Shown here piece after piece: positions 48,852-61,400 of a stretch of 64,000 nt of DNA. Location of the stretch: the NCBI RefSeq assembly GCF_030445035.2, contig NC_080683.1, positions 117,909,225 to 117,973,224 of the forward strand, written 5' to 3'. The position numbers and the translations under genes are program-made. The number at the start of each line of letters is the position of its first letter. Positions within the stretch are counted from its first letter, which is position 1. Under the pieces are notes generated by a model. It saw only the letters and a program-made list of their open reading frames with translations. It searched no databases and had not been told where the DNA came from. The stretch comes from Dasypus novemcinctus (taxonomy: Eukaryota; Chordata; Mammalia; Cingulata; Dasypodidae).

Positions 48852-50855
48852 ATAAAATACCCCTAATCTCAACATTTCCTTTGACTTCCTTCTCCTACCT
48901 GCAGGAAATATTCCTAGCCTCCTCCCCGAGGCAGCCCTTCCGTTGTGCCGTGGGTCTGATTCTTCCCACAGGCCCTTGCTCCATCAGTTGGTGCCTCCTG
49001 CCCCTTCAGTCCCCCTAACGTGCTGCGGTCACTGCTCACCAGCAGCCTCGGGGAGTCGAGTCCCCTAGACCTGTGTGTCAGGTCGCCACTCCCATCCGCG
49101 CCCTGGCCTGGCTCCTCAGAGTTCTCTGGAAAGAGTTGTCCGCCGGCCTCCTTGGAGCTCTGGGCTGTGGGTGCTAAGGGGCCGTGATGGGAGTTGAGCG
49201 AGCAGCCCTCCACCCCCAGACCCCCACCCTCCACTCTGCTTCCCGCGGGGGCCACACGCGTGTTCCTGCCTGTGTCCATTCTTCATAGGATTGCATGTTC
49301 ACGTCTGAAAACAATTTATTTCATTTCCACGCACTCATCTCCCTCTACTCATCCCTTAGCCTCCTAAAATCCCTGCTTTCCCCCTAACGTCCCCTGGAAA
49401 TGCCATTCCTGTTCCTTCTGGAGTCCCCTAGGGTACAGGTGCCATGCTTGGGGCTGGGGCGTGCGGTGAGCAACACAATCCTGTCGCCACTCTCCTGGGA
49501 TGCCCTGGCCCCCCGGCCCAAGCGCACCTGCCAGCCTCCTACTTCCTCCCCCTCTCTGCCAAGGGTTTAGTGGCCAGCACGGCAGGCTCAGTCCCTGACC
49601 TCTTGGGGCCGGCATTCTGGAGGGAGTGCGCCCAAATGAGGGCATTTTAAACCGCGGTCCATGCCCCGAGGAGGATGCACTATGACGAGTGGACAGTGTG
49701 GCTGGGCGGGACGCCTGCCCGAGGAGACGTGGGAGGTCGAGCGTCCGGGGGGATGCGGTCAGGCGCAAGAGGGGAGAGGGGGACGCAGCTTGGACAGAGG
49801 GACCAGCGTCCCGGGGAGGCACCTGGGGACCCAGGACCCGCTTGCCAAGCAAAGGGAGCCAGGCTCCCAGGACGGTCTCAGGAAGCATGGCTGTCGAGGT
49901 GAGCGGGCTCCCTGAAGCTTTCGGGGATTGCCTGAGCTGGGGCTGGGGCGGCACCAGTGAGGCCGTTGCTCACCGGCACGACTGAGCAGCCTGGCCTACA
50001 AGTGAGGCTGCTGATGCGAGGTGGTCGTTCGCGGTTCCTGTCCTCACTTGGCCCCGTGGTCAGGGACCTGTCCCTCTGGGTCTGGGGCTGGCGTCGTGGC
50101 AGGCAACCCCAAGAGAGCCCCAGCCTTGGGCCGGGAGGGGGTGGCTAGCTGAGGTCTCCACGGTGACTGCCTGCAGGGCCCACCTGGTTTCAAGAGAAGG
50201 ACCCACTGTTCTCAGGGTGCCTGGCGGTGCCTGAGCAAGGCGGTGGTTCAAGGACCTGCCGTGTCTGCCCAACCCGAGACCCCCCTGCTCCACAGCTGCA
50301 GGGGGATGGCAGAGCCCGCTCGAGCCTCTGAAGCCCCTGCCCAGTCCCGCTCTGCCCTGTGCCTCTCGGGGGGTGTAATTTTGCTGTAAATTTTCAGCAC
50401 TCCTGACTCGACCTCAGCATCAAACTGGCACAACTGTTTCAGAACTCAAGGACATGGGTAAGATTTGGGGCCTGGCAGGTAACGAGGCCCCAGGCACAGG
50501 GGGCAGTCCTGGGATGAAGGAAGTGAAGGGACTGGCCGGCGGGTGGGCAGCCCGTGATTCAGCTGGGTGTGGTGGGGGCGTGATAAACGCGAGGGCAGGG
50601 GAATGGAAAGCTTGGGCCTAAGTTGTACTCATGTCCTGCAGGTGGGAAGATGAAAAACTGAGCTCGGGTAACAATTTAAAACAAAATGTAAGGGCTTCGG
50701 TAGCTTGCCAAAGAGGCCTGGTCGCACGGTGCAGGCAAGCTGAAAAAGCTGAAATCCGACAAACATGCAACTAAGCCAGGCCTGTTAGGTCAAGGTCAGG
50801 ACCGAATCTGGGAACATGAAACATGCCACGGGGATGTCTGGTGGATACTGCCATC
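48852..50855. other. Intergenic, GC-rich, nothing recognised
   Basis: Long chance frames arise from GC richness. None has domain features, consistent splice signals or biased composition. Confidence 0.4.
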
Positions 50856-50859
50856 ACGT

Positions 50860-51072
50860 TTTTAAAAAAATGTATTTATCCCTAACCTCCCCCAATCGCT
50901 TGCTTGCTGTCTGCTCTCTGTGTCCATTTGCTGCACATTCTGTGTCAACTTGTCTCCCTTTGTTGCGTCATCTTGCACCAGCTCTCTGCAGGCCAGCTTG
51001 CCCTCACAAGGAGGCCCCGGGACATGAACCCAGGGACGCCCATATGGTAGGCCACATCTACTTCCCTATCTC
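50860..51072 (-). mobile_element. Short DAS-type SINE (deleted body)
   Basis: Tail 'aaaaaatgtatttatccc' is followed by 'gtctgctctctgtgtccatttgctg', then a shortened body and the head 'gacatgaacccagggacgcc...tctacttccc'. Confidence 0.8.
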
Positions 51073-52418
51073 CATCAGTTTGACTCCCTAGATGTTTCTG
51101 GACCTTCTGAGTCTGCAGAAGCGGCAGTGGCAGCATGGACCCAACAGCCTGGGCAAGGCTGGTGTAGATCCTGCCTACTCTGATGTCCAATCTATGGGCA
51201 CTGGGGACCAGTGCTGAGACCCCTACGTGTGAGGAGACCAACTGGTTGTTTGACGCAAATGGACATGCTAGGTCGTTCTGTCCTGGAAGGACCCGTGGTT
51301 TGTTCAAGGGTAGACACCTGTTCTAGGCAGGCAGTTTCCTCTCCTGCCTACAGGGTCTTCGAGAACATCTGCTCCACCACATAGTTCACCGAATGTATGA
51401 TCACACGTACCACCCAACCAGGGCACCCACTTTTGAGTGAAGGAGGCGTGGGAACTAGTCCATGGTTGGGGGGTCCACTGGACTTGCCCAGTGCACGCCA
51501 GCCCACCTGGAAGCTGTCAGGTGATAAAATGCTGGGATGCCCCCTGGAGCTCTGGGCTGGAGGCACCACCCTGCCAATGGGGCCGCTCCTGGACAGTCTG
51601 TACTATCAGGGACCTTGTGTGGTGCTGTGTCCACAGCAGGATATGTGGGCCTGGGGACTGCGGGGCGGGAGCAGCGGCCCCCACCGACCACTCCCGCAGG
51701 AAACTACCAAGGCAGTTAGTTCTCCTGTCCCCATGTCTCGGCTCTGCAGGCAGACACCCCGAGCCCAACTTCTGTTTCCCTCTACAGGTGACAGCCCGGG
51801 GCCCTTGGAACCACGGCTGCCACGCAGTCCGGACGTGCTCCTGTGACGTCTTCCCAATGCCCTTGTGTGTGCTGTGCAGTCGGCCGGTCCTGTGTGTGCT
51901 CTAGCCCTTGCTTGTGGGACAGAGGCTGGCCTGTGCGGAAGGGAGCTCAGAAGGGCTCTGAAAAGCGGTTGTGCCGCTGAACAGCCATTCTAGGGAATTC
52001 AGGCCCGTGCTGATTCGAAGGACCCCCTTTCGCCACCCACCGGTAGATCGGCCTGTAGTGCCCCTGCCAGTGTACAACCAGCAACAAGGACTGAAAACAC
52101 CACGATCCACAGCCGATCACACCAGCCCAGAGCTGTGCCTGTCCTCAGGACGCCCACCCAGAGCTGGGCGCGACGAGATTGGGACGGGAGGTGCCTCCTT
52201 TCCTGCCTCCCTGAGGAGAAACAGCAGATTGCGAGTCCTCAGAAATACAGGCAGACCTCAGCCAACGTCAAGGCCATTTCCACCTGTAGACCAAACCATC
52301 AGTGGTTTCTCTCCTGCCACGTGGAGAACAGAAGGTGAAAGTGGTTTAAACCCGGTGCTTCTGTGACTTCCGGGCACTGCGGCCTCAGGGTATAAGGAGG
52401 TGTCCTCAGCCCTCCTGC
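51073..52418. other. Intergenic, nothing recognised
   Basis: GC-rich DNA without supported features. Confidence 0.4.
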
Positions 52419-52419
52419 C

Positions 52420-52516
52420 GTTGTTTTTTTTTTTTTTCAGGAGGTACCAGGAATCAAACCCGGACTTTGGACCCGGGAAGCAGGTGCTCAACCACTGAGC
52501 TACACCTGCTCCCCCC
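52420..52516 (-). mobile_element. tRNA-head SINE fragment
   Basis: A T-run is followed by 'ggaatcaaacccggacttt', 'gcaggtgctcaaccactgag' and 'ctacacctgctccc', an antisense tRNA-like head with B-box. A smaller similar head end is at 56800-56832. Confidence 0.7.
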
Positions 52517-53930
52517 TCCTGAGGTTTTTAATGGTCCACAAAGAGAAGCAAGCCCCTGTGGGGGAACAAAGAGTCAACGGCGACACCCTGTGTCTCACAC
52601 CTGCCGCGAGCAGCCCTCCGCCTCTCCACACGCCATCGGCTGAGGGACCGTCCATCTGTGCTCCACATTTTAGTCACAAGTCCTCAGGCCTGGGGGTTGG
52701 TTCCATGTGTCTGTTTCTATGGTGCCACCCACAGCAATCATCTGTCCCCTCTCCAGCGGTCCCCCTCCCATAGAGGCCCCATGTTTGCTGCTGCTCTCTG
52801 TCCAAGACCGACCTCGGGGTCCAAAAGGCAGGTGACAGGGAGCAAGGGGCACCTATTTACAACAGTTCCATTCCACACGCGTTTAAAACCTGGTGTATTT
52901 TGTTAAAAAAAAAATGGGGATTTTGTTTCGGTTTTATGATTACCTTGCGCACCCGTTCTCATCTCTTTTAGGTAGCTAGGGAAATTTTTCATATTCAAAA
53001 GCCATCCCACTTTAGGAAAAACTCAGAAGATAAGCTCTGTTTGCCACAAATGATAAAAAAGGCTTTCAGCCTTGGGCTAGTTATGTGGAGAAAAAAAAAA
53101 GTGTGGTGTTTTCTTCAGAGAAGGGAAGCAGCCTTCATTCTTTAGGTTTACTTTTCTTGAAAGACCTGCCTAAAACGGAGATCTAATATTTTACTATATA
53201 ACTGACTTGACCTCTGTGGTCCAACTTTTAGATGATATTTTCATACCAAAAAAAATGACAATTGGGAGCTGCATTTTATTTAGGCAAAGAAAGAATTACG
53301 GTATTGTCATTGCAGGTCCTTCAAATGAAGAAAACAAGATTCAGCTTTTTCTGAACAAAAAAGCAGTTTAAGTAGGAGGAAGTTGGAGGGGGGTGGGGAG
53401 TGATAAGCATGTTACGTTACAGTAAATTACACACTTTTTTCCTCACGTTCGAAGATGTGGAAATTCTAACTGGAGAAGATGACAAGGTAATTAGCAAAAT
53501 CAATTATTTATAAAAATATGAAAACACAAACCCAAATGATGCAAAAGGTCTTTTTAATCTAGAAACTCATTTCCCAGGGCTAATTAATAGTCAAGCCCTG
53601 CCAATTTTGATCAGTTTATTTGACTAACAAGAGCTATCCAGCATTTTCATCAAATTAAGATAATATATAATAGTTTTGATAAACCCTTCTAAATTAGGAC
53701 GCGATCCTGCAGGCAAAGGAAAAATATCCATTAATTTTTCTTTGGTGTAACCAAAAGTATATCCAAAAGTTAGCAAATGTTGATCTCTCAAGTAATAAGA
53801 AATTGCCAAATGGGACTTTAAATTCTGGTTAAAAAACAACAAAACAACAAAAACAGCTGTAAAAGGAACAGTTTCACCCACAATTCTGTAGTGCAAGTTT
53901 TCATATTGAAGTTTGAAAAATAATTTTATT
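52517..53930. other. Intergenic between HEBP2 and the NHSL1 3' end
   Basis: AT-rich and apparently free of recent repeats from about 52900 to 53930. It might hold distal 3' UTR or conserved non-coding sequence, but I cannot show this. Confidence 0.4.
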
Positions 53931-53934
53931 TAAT

Positions 53935-54519
53935 AAGCAGGAAACAAATTCCAGCAGTGTATCATCTCCTCTTGTCCCCTTCCCAGCCTTCTGCTTGCAC
54001 ACACCAGCGCTTACCTCCTCAAGGAAGGTCTCGGCTGCTCTTCCCGGAGGAAATGCACTTACAAACCCCCCTCATTTCCAAAACTCGGGCCAGTTGCATA
54101 GGGTTGCATCCACGTGGCTGCAAAGCAGCAGGCACCACTCACCACGTTGCCATTTCCACAGGTTTGTTATTTTTACAAAAAAGAAACAAAGCCTTTTTCC
54201 CCCCAGAAAAAAAGTACCTGAACTACCTGGTCACACAGCCCTTCCCAGCTTCCCTGTGTTGGCCGAGCCCTCGTAAAAGCACACTCGTGTACACACGCCC
54301 GTGTTCTGTGCCGGAAGAGCCAGCAAATCTCCCCTTCTTGCTAGAAGCCGCTCACTAACGCCCATAAGCTTAATACTCTTAAAGCAATCGCTGCCGAGTC
54401 TAGAAGACTCCACTGCTCTCCCCAGCCTAACTCCAACTGTCCCCATGTCTGTACATGCTGTGTATTTTTATTTTTAATAAAAAGTGTTCCCAAAATGCGC
54501 ATGCCCGCGCACACCCCAT

Positions 54520-54553
<34 letters not shown>

Positions 54554-54769
54554 CATTTAGCAAAATCATCTTCCCTGGGAAGCACTTTCAGAAGTTAAAC
54601 TTCTACTTGCTTTGAAGCCACAGGGCGAGTGCCGGGTGACCCCCCGTGCCTGCGGCAGGTGGCAGCCCCGGGCCACTGCCCAGATGCCGAGCAGGCCCGC
54701 GAGGGGCTTCCTAGAGGGGCGCTTGGCTCACCCGCCCCGCGAGAGCTGGGAGATTGGCGCCCTGGTCCC
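53935..54769 (-). terminator. Probable NHSL1 3' UTR with polyadenylation signal
   Basis: Minus-strand AATAAA corresponds to TTTATT at 53935-53940, about 830 nt after the stop. A (CA)n microsatellite lies inside at about 54522-54552. Other minus-strand AATAAA copies (for example near 54467 and 53275) make the true end uncertain. Confidence 0.45.
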
Positions 54770-55475
54770 CTAGCCCTCTTCCCTCGGGGGACCTGCCCGC
54801 TGTTCAGACAGCTCCCTGTGCCCGGGGCCAGGGGCCTGGGAGCCCGGGGGGGCTGTGGGCCCCTCGCCACCGGGCAGCCCTCCCTGCTGTGCCCCGGGCC
54901 CCGTCAGGCCGCCTGCCCTGGCCGAGCCCGAGGCCCGGCGAGCCCTGGCGTCGCCGGGCTCCGGGGCCTCGCCCTCGCCCTCCGAGATGACCGTCATGGG
55001 GCTGCTGTGGATGCGGTTCCGCACGCTGTACCTGCTGCTGGCGGCCGAGGGCGGTGTGCGGCTGCGGCCGGGCCGCGGCCCCGAGAAGGACAGGCTGCGG
55101 GGCATCAGGCCCTCGTTCCTGGCCCACTCCTCCTGCGCCCTCCTGGTCCTCCCCGGGGAGCGGCTGGCCGGGCTCTCGGGCGCGTCGGGGCAGGGCTCGG
55201 GCCGGGCCCTGTGCACCCGCGGGTCGGTGCTCCTGAGCACCTCGGCCGCCGACATGCGGGCGCCGGCGTCCGACCGGCTGCCCTTCCGCAGCAGCAGCGC
55301 TTTGAAGCTGTCGCTGCTCGTGCTGCTTTTCCGGAGGCTTCTCTGGATGGACCCCACTTGCTTCGGGGACGTCAGGCCGGGGGCGACGGCGGTGGGCGTC
55401 ACCGGGGGCGAGGGGGAGTGGTTTCGGGTGTGGTCGTCGTCGGAGTCTTTCCGGCCGAGGACTTTCCTTTTGGAT
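54770..55475 (-). CDS. NHSL1: NHSL1 terminal coding exon
   Basis: Acceptor (minus) CCCCCTCAG|ATCCAAAAG; 706 nt to the TAG at 54772-54770. The first base completes an Arg codon from the previous exon. It carries the conserved SKRKVLGRK and SSPMTVISEGEGE blocks. Confidence 0.93.
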
Positions 55476-58400
55476 CTGAGGGGGACAGAGGTGAGGACAG
55501 CGGTGAGTCCCAGGTCCCCTGCTCCTCCTACCGCACGGCCAGGCCACCGGCAGCTTAAGGTGTAGCCAGACACACACGTGAGAGGGGCGACCGTGGTGTC
55601 ACCAAGTCCCCGGCCCAGCTACCGCTGCTGGCACTCACGGCCACCCTTCTTTCATCTCCACCCCCACTGTGTCACTTTGAAACAAACCTCAGGCATCATC
55701 TTCAATTATTTTGGATACTACCCTTCCCAAAGTTTCTGCTAATGGCCCTTTTTCCCGAGGCTCTCCTTTATCGGACGGCCCCCGGGGAGGTTTCTTGGCA
55801 CTGACCCTCCTCTCTTTTCTCCAGCACTTGAACAGGCCTAACAGACAAGCCAGCTCCAGAAGAGCCCCCATAAGTTTATCTAGAGCATTCCCCACCCCAG
55901 GCTCTAGACCAACCCAGCCGCTCTACGTTCATTCTCAGTCACTGGGGAGTTTGACTGAAAACCAGTCTTCCTGGCTCTTGTGGGACCACGAGTGAACTTC
56001 TGGACATCAAGTTTTCTAGAAAACAAGGGGGGCCTTCTGAGCCAGGGCCTACTCCACAGCTGGCTGCAGAGACCCTCCAACTGATCACAAAAACGTGGGG
56101 GTTCGGCTGGGCCCTGAGAGGGGAGGGACGGAGGAGGGAGCGGAAAGGGTCAGTGTTTCCCACGGCTGGAAAACAGACACTCGTGCGGGGAGCCCAGCGG
56201 CCCCTCGCCGGTCTTCAGCTCAACAACGCGGCGAGGGTGCCCCATTTGGGCCGGGCAGTGGACCTTGCTGTAAGCAAGCTTGACACGGCTGGGAAAAGAA
56301 GGACGTGGGCACAGCTCCTTTCCTGCCATCACATTCTAGAATACGCAGCAAGGAAAGGTTGACAGTGTGGTTTCCATGCAGGCACACCCATGCGTGAGAG
56401 CTGGATGTGAGCCTGGCCAACTTCCAGGTGCGTGGCCTTGGGCAGGGGCCTCACCGTGTGGTGCCTCGGTTGCCAGGCCTGTACAGTGGGCGTGGTGAGA
56501 GCAGCCTCGTGAGCTCGGGATAAAAGACAGTCTCTGGAGTCACACAGACCTGGGCTAAAGCCCTCTGCTAAGGCTCCTTGCTGTGCGGCCGTGGGCACCC
56601 CAAATGCCCTGACCTCGCTTCCTAGCTGGAGAAGGGGACACAATGCTTAGCTCACGGCTTATCAATGAAGATGAAAGCTGGACAGGGTCAGGCCTACGGT
56701 GGGGTCTGAACGTGAACTTGAATGCCATTTAGGGAGCTCTAAACCCTCTGCCTGCTGTGGGGTCAGGCTTCAGTGCTGTTTAGCTTGATTTTTTTAATTG
56801 TGTTTTTCAGCCACTGAGCTACACCGGCTCCACTTTAGTGCCGTTTGGGAACTGCCTGCACCTCTCGGCACAGGGTGGGTGGCTGCAGGCTGGTGGCCCC
56901 GGGCTTGGTGTTCTCGGCAGCGTCTCACGTTTCCAGCCTAAAGGAGCCACCATATCAGAGGACAGCAAGCAGAATGGACCCGGCTGAAGGGGGCAGAGCT
57001 GGCACGGCACCCACGAGGGGCGGGCCTGGCCCTGTGGGTGGCGGGCTTTGGCTCGGTGGTCCTGCCCCGCGTCCCCAAGAGCAGCCCTCCGGTGAGAGTC
57101 AAGGACCAACTGGCAAAGCCACAGGAAGAATAAAACGCCGGGAGCTTAGAGCTGGACAGGACTTTAGAGAGGGTCTAGCATGGTCCTCCGGCTACAGAAA
57201 GGTAACAGGAGCTGGCCACAGTCACAGGCGCGAGCGCGCGCACCCGGACATGGCACCTTTCCAGAGCCCACGTGGCCACGTCGCTCGACAGATCTCTCCT
57301 CTGCAGTGGCTCTGCTCGCCTCGTCCTTTTAGGTACTGGTTTGTGGCACACATTTTGTTGGGATTTTTAATGGTCAGACTACAGGGACAGCCACAAACAA
57401 GCCCCTACTACGTATAATAAAGCTGGGTCTTCTAACAGTAGATTTAGAATGGATTTAGGAGGCAGGATTTCATAAAAGCAGTGCTGCTTCTCAAGAGCAG
57501 GTGCCCCTAAAATGAGAATTAAATCTAAATGTACAAAGGCATGTGCTCTCTCTCTCTGTAAACGAGATGGCTATAAAAAGTGCACTTAAATAGTTAACAC
57601 TGGCTGAAAAACTAATTACTTCAATAAATATAAAAACTTCACACCTCAACTGGGTGTTCTGCATTTTCCATCTGGCTTTAAATCTGAAGTGAATTAATTT
57701 GCATTATAAAACTCGAATGTTGCCTTTCAATTTAGCGATTATTTTAAATGATGAGCTGAGCTGCTGGAGGACATGAAAATGAAGACCCCCCCCCCCCCAA
57801 TATCACAGACTTCGAGGGGCTTCTCCTGGATCCTACCCATCTATGAGGGGCTAACGCGGGACCTGGCCTGGCTCCTGGCCTGTCCTCGCCCGACGCCCCT
57901 GCAGCTCGCCTGGTGTCACTTGTATGGGGCACATGCTGAAGAAGAACGCACACTGGTGGTTTCTGGGTTGGCAGGGGATGTGACTCTTTAGGGGGTGAAG
58001 CCACCCATTTCTCAGTGCCTTAAGAAGGCTGCCAAAATAAAATGCAGAAGAGACCTTTGGCATTATTTTGGGGGCAAAGCACATAGCAATTTGGTTCACA
58101 AGAGTTGGGTTTCCTCTCTGGGACAAGTACTCAGCCCATAGAGCACCGGGAGAGCACAGGCCTTCTCTGCGGGTTGCTCTTATAAATACACACGTCTGTC
58201 TAACCAGCACTCCGTGTATTCCATGCTAAATGAAAGCCTGCCTCTTGGAAGGACTTCCTAACCGTTCAATTCCAGGAGGTTTCTTTAATCCAGAAAGTAC
58301 TGCCTGGGCGCTTAAAGTGGGAAACAACATCTATGCAAATGTCAAGAGATGCCACCAAAGTTGATTTCAGAGGACGCATTTTTCATTTCCCTGTTCTAAG

Positions 58401-61400
58401 AAATAATTGGATAGCTAACTACCTTTTCATTTTGAAGGAGATCAAAGGAAGCAGCTGGAAAATGTTTATCAGTATTGTGGTTTAAAGTAGTAAGGAGTTG
58501 CACTCTTATGATCTTAGTTTTTATAGTGACACTGCGGTGGGAGCATTCAGCTGTTTACACCCAGAAAAATGGTGCCATAAATGAAACTTTAGCATGAAAT
58601 CACTCTTAAAGCTCACTGTATGAAAAAAAGTATACCAGGCAGGTAGTTTGAAAATTTCAGCCGTTTTTGTTAAGCCTGGCCACTTCTGACACCTGTAGAG
58701 GGCGCTAGCAGCATAGAGCAACACACATTTTAATCCTTTCGCTCTAGCTTAGAGATGTGCTTTTAGTGAGACATTAAAAGTGGCCAAGGCAAGTGCACTA
58801 TAAAGCCCTGCTTTATCTGTAAAATTTAAAAATGAAATAAGACATTTGGTAGAGCCGGGCTCTGCATACCTCAGCTTGGTAAATACTTTTGTCATGTGCC
58901 TATCAGGAGGCATCACGTTTGCGCCTTTGTCCCCAGTGTCATCACAAAAAAACCAGTGCAACAAAGGCAACTGGAGACAGAAAAGGGATAAAAATAGAAA
59001 AACACATTTAAAACCCAACAGGACAGTGAATGAATCACGCCTGGGTGACAGAAGAAACCTCAAGGCAAACGGAGAAACCATCTGGAACGGGGGAATTACG
59101 AGACGGATCAAAGTCCGGTACCTGTGAATAGCTGCAAAGAGGTCCTCCGTGGTCCTGGGCCGGCTGGGGGTCATCGCCTCCTCGCTCCCTTCGTCCCTGA
59201 GGGAGTCGCCGGCCTCGGGGGAAGACCCCGCTGTGCCCGTCTCCAGCACGGCAGCTGCAGGGACACCGGGCAAACCACACCCGGGGGCGTGAGCTGCCGT
59301 CTTCAGCCGAGCGCCCCAGGTCCCCTTTCCTGCCTTTGCAGAGGTGAGGACCACCACGAGATGCGGGGGGGCTGAGCCTGATGTCCTACGTGGAGAACAC
59401 CAGCCCCGTCGCCCACGCACCTGCTTCTCCACTCAAGTCGGCTCGGCTCCTGCATCTTGCCGTGCCGCTCCTCTGCAGCTCAGCGGGGAGATGGCACGTT
59501 GCTATTTCATACCCAGCATCCTGCAGGACAGCCCCCTCCACCCCGGTTGTTTTTTTTTCTGTTCTTGGCACTTTATTAAATGCCAAGTTGGCAAGCTGCG
59601 GCGTGAGCAGCACAGGACGCCTGCGAGCGGCTGGCCTGAACGTGCCTCTAACCTGCTCTCCCGGCTTCCCACGTGGGGCCCGTCACCTGCAGGGTTTTCT
59701 CAGCTTGCATTCGGGAAGACGCCCCCAAGACAGCAAAGGACACTTACCCCGTCCGCCCTCGGGGTCCAGGTATCCGTCCATGCGGCCCCCGTCATCCGAG
59801 CCGCCTTCCTCCAGTGCGCCTGGCTCCCCCCGCTCGGGGGCTCGCACAGCATCGGGTGGCACCATGGGCACGCAGGCGGCTGCCGTGCCCAGAGACGCAG
59901 CAGCTTTGGCAGCTCCTGCCCCAAGCACCGGGCAACCGCCGGAGTCGGGCTCATGGGAATCGGTCCTGGCTGTGGCAGTCTCTCTGGCGTCTTCCCTGGT
60001 AGGGCTCGGCTGGGTGACAAAGGCTCCGTGGCTGTCCTCTGCCTGCTGCGCCCGGCAATCTCTCTGTGGAGGTGGCACCACCAGGAACAGTTTGGGCTTC
60101 TTGGATATAGGAGGTGGTTTCCTGCTGGCTGGTGAGCTGGGCTGCTCGGGGACCGGCGCCTCTGTCCCCGTCCCTGCGGAGGCCCCGGCAGGCCGCCCGT
60201 GCCTGCAGCTCTGCGGGCCGTCGCGCTCGGCTGCCCCGGCACGGTGACCCTGAGTCGGGCTCCGCGCGGGAGCCGGGAGCAAGCCGCTGGCGGAGGCTTT
60301 CGGGCTTTGACTCTCCATGTCATTGATGCTATTTGTAGATTTCAGGAGAGCAGATGGCTTTAAACGATACTGTGGAACGCCGGGAGCTGGGTTTTCCTGA
60401 GCTATTCTTTCCGGTAAAAGTGCTCCCTCGGTCCCTGAGTTCTTTTTCACGGGCCTCAACTGGACCATCTGTAATGCTTCCGTGGTGATCAGGGGCATGG
60501 GGCGGCTCGGGCCGTCCTCCCTGGCGGCAGGCGGCTGAAAGGCATTGCAGGAGGCGCGCGGCTGGCGGGATGGTGCGCAAGGCCCGGTGTCGGTGTCGTG
60601 CATCCACTTGGGGTCAAGAGGAGGGGCAGGGGGAGGCAGGAGGGAGGGTGAGAACGGTGGAGGCGACGGCAAGGGCGCAGGAGGCTCCCGGACGTCGGGG
60701 CTCAGGGCCATGGGGGGAGGAGGGAAGTAGGGGTCAGTGGGGGGGCAGAAGGCACTCAGGACTTCGGGGGGCGGAGGGGGGAAAACGGGAGAACGCGGCA
60801 GAGGGCCGGCGTCGGAGGACTCCGCCAGCGGGGGAGGGGGTGGCAGAGCAGATTTGTCAGTGGGCCCCGGGGCTGGCGGGGCGGGGGCGGCCGGCTTCCT
60901 CAGCGTCCCGCTTCCTTCCGTGGAAGTACTGGAAGAGAGTGACGTGGAGGAGGAGGAGACGGACAGGGAGGATATCAGGGAGGACTTTCTCTCTGGCACC
61001 CTGGGCTTGGTCCTCCCCTTCCCGTTGGCTGGTGACGTCGACCTTAAGGACACAGGCACGGGGGTGAGCGCCGTGGGCGTGTTGGACTGGCTGGAGTACC
61101 CACTGGACGGGGACGTGACCCGGGGCGGCTTCTCGGGGGAGGTGATCTTTGGCTTGACCGAGTCGCCGCCCGGCCCCTGCGGCTCCGCGGCCCCGGAGCC
61201 GTCGGGGACGTGGCGGGCGGCCCCGTGGCGGGGGGGGCGGCGCGCCGCCGGCCGGGCACAAGGCGGCGGGGGGGCCGGGGTCCTCCTGCAGGCACGCGTA
61301 GTCGACGTAGTAGCCCCAGGAGTCGGCGTACTCGGAGCGGACGCTGCTGGCGTCGCTCGGCGTGGCCGCCCCGAGGGAGCGCGCCGCGGGGGTGGCGGCC

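Noticed and set aside
49364-51860. Several frames of 75-196 codons in GC-rich intergenic DNA
   Set aside because: No recognisable domains, and overlapping frames occur on both strands. Composition alone explains them.
54629-55558. 309-codon plus-strand frame opposite NHSL1
   Set aside because: It is the antisense shadow of the GC-rich terminal NHSL1 exon.
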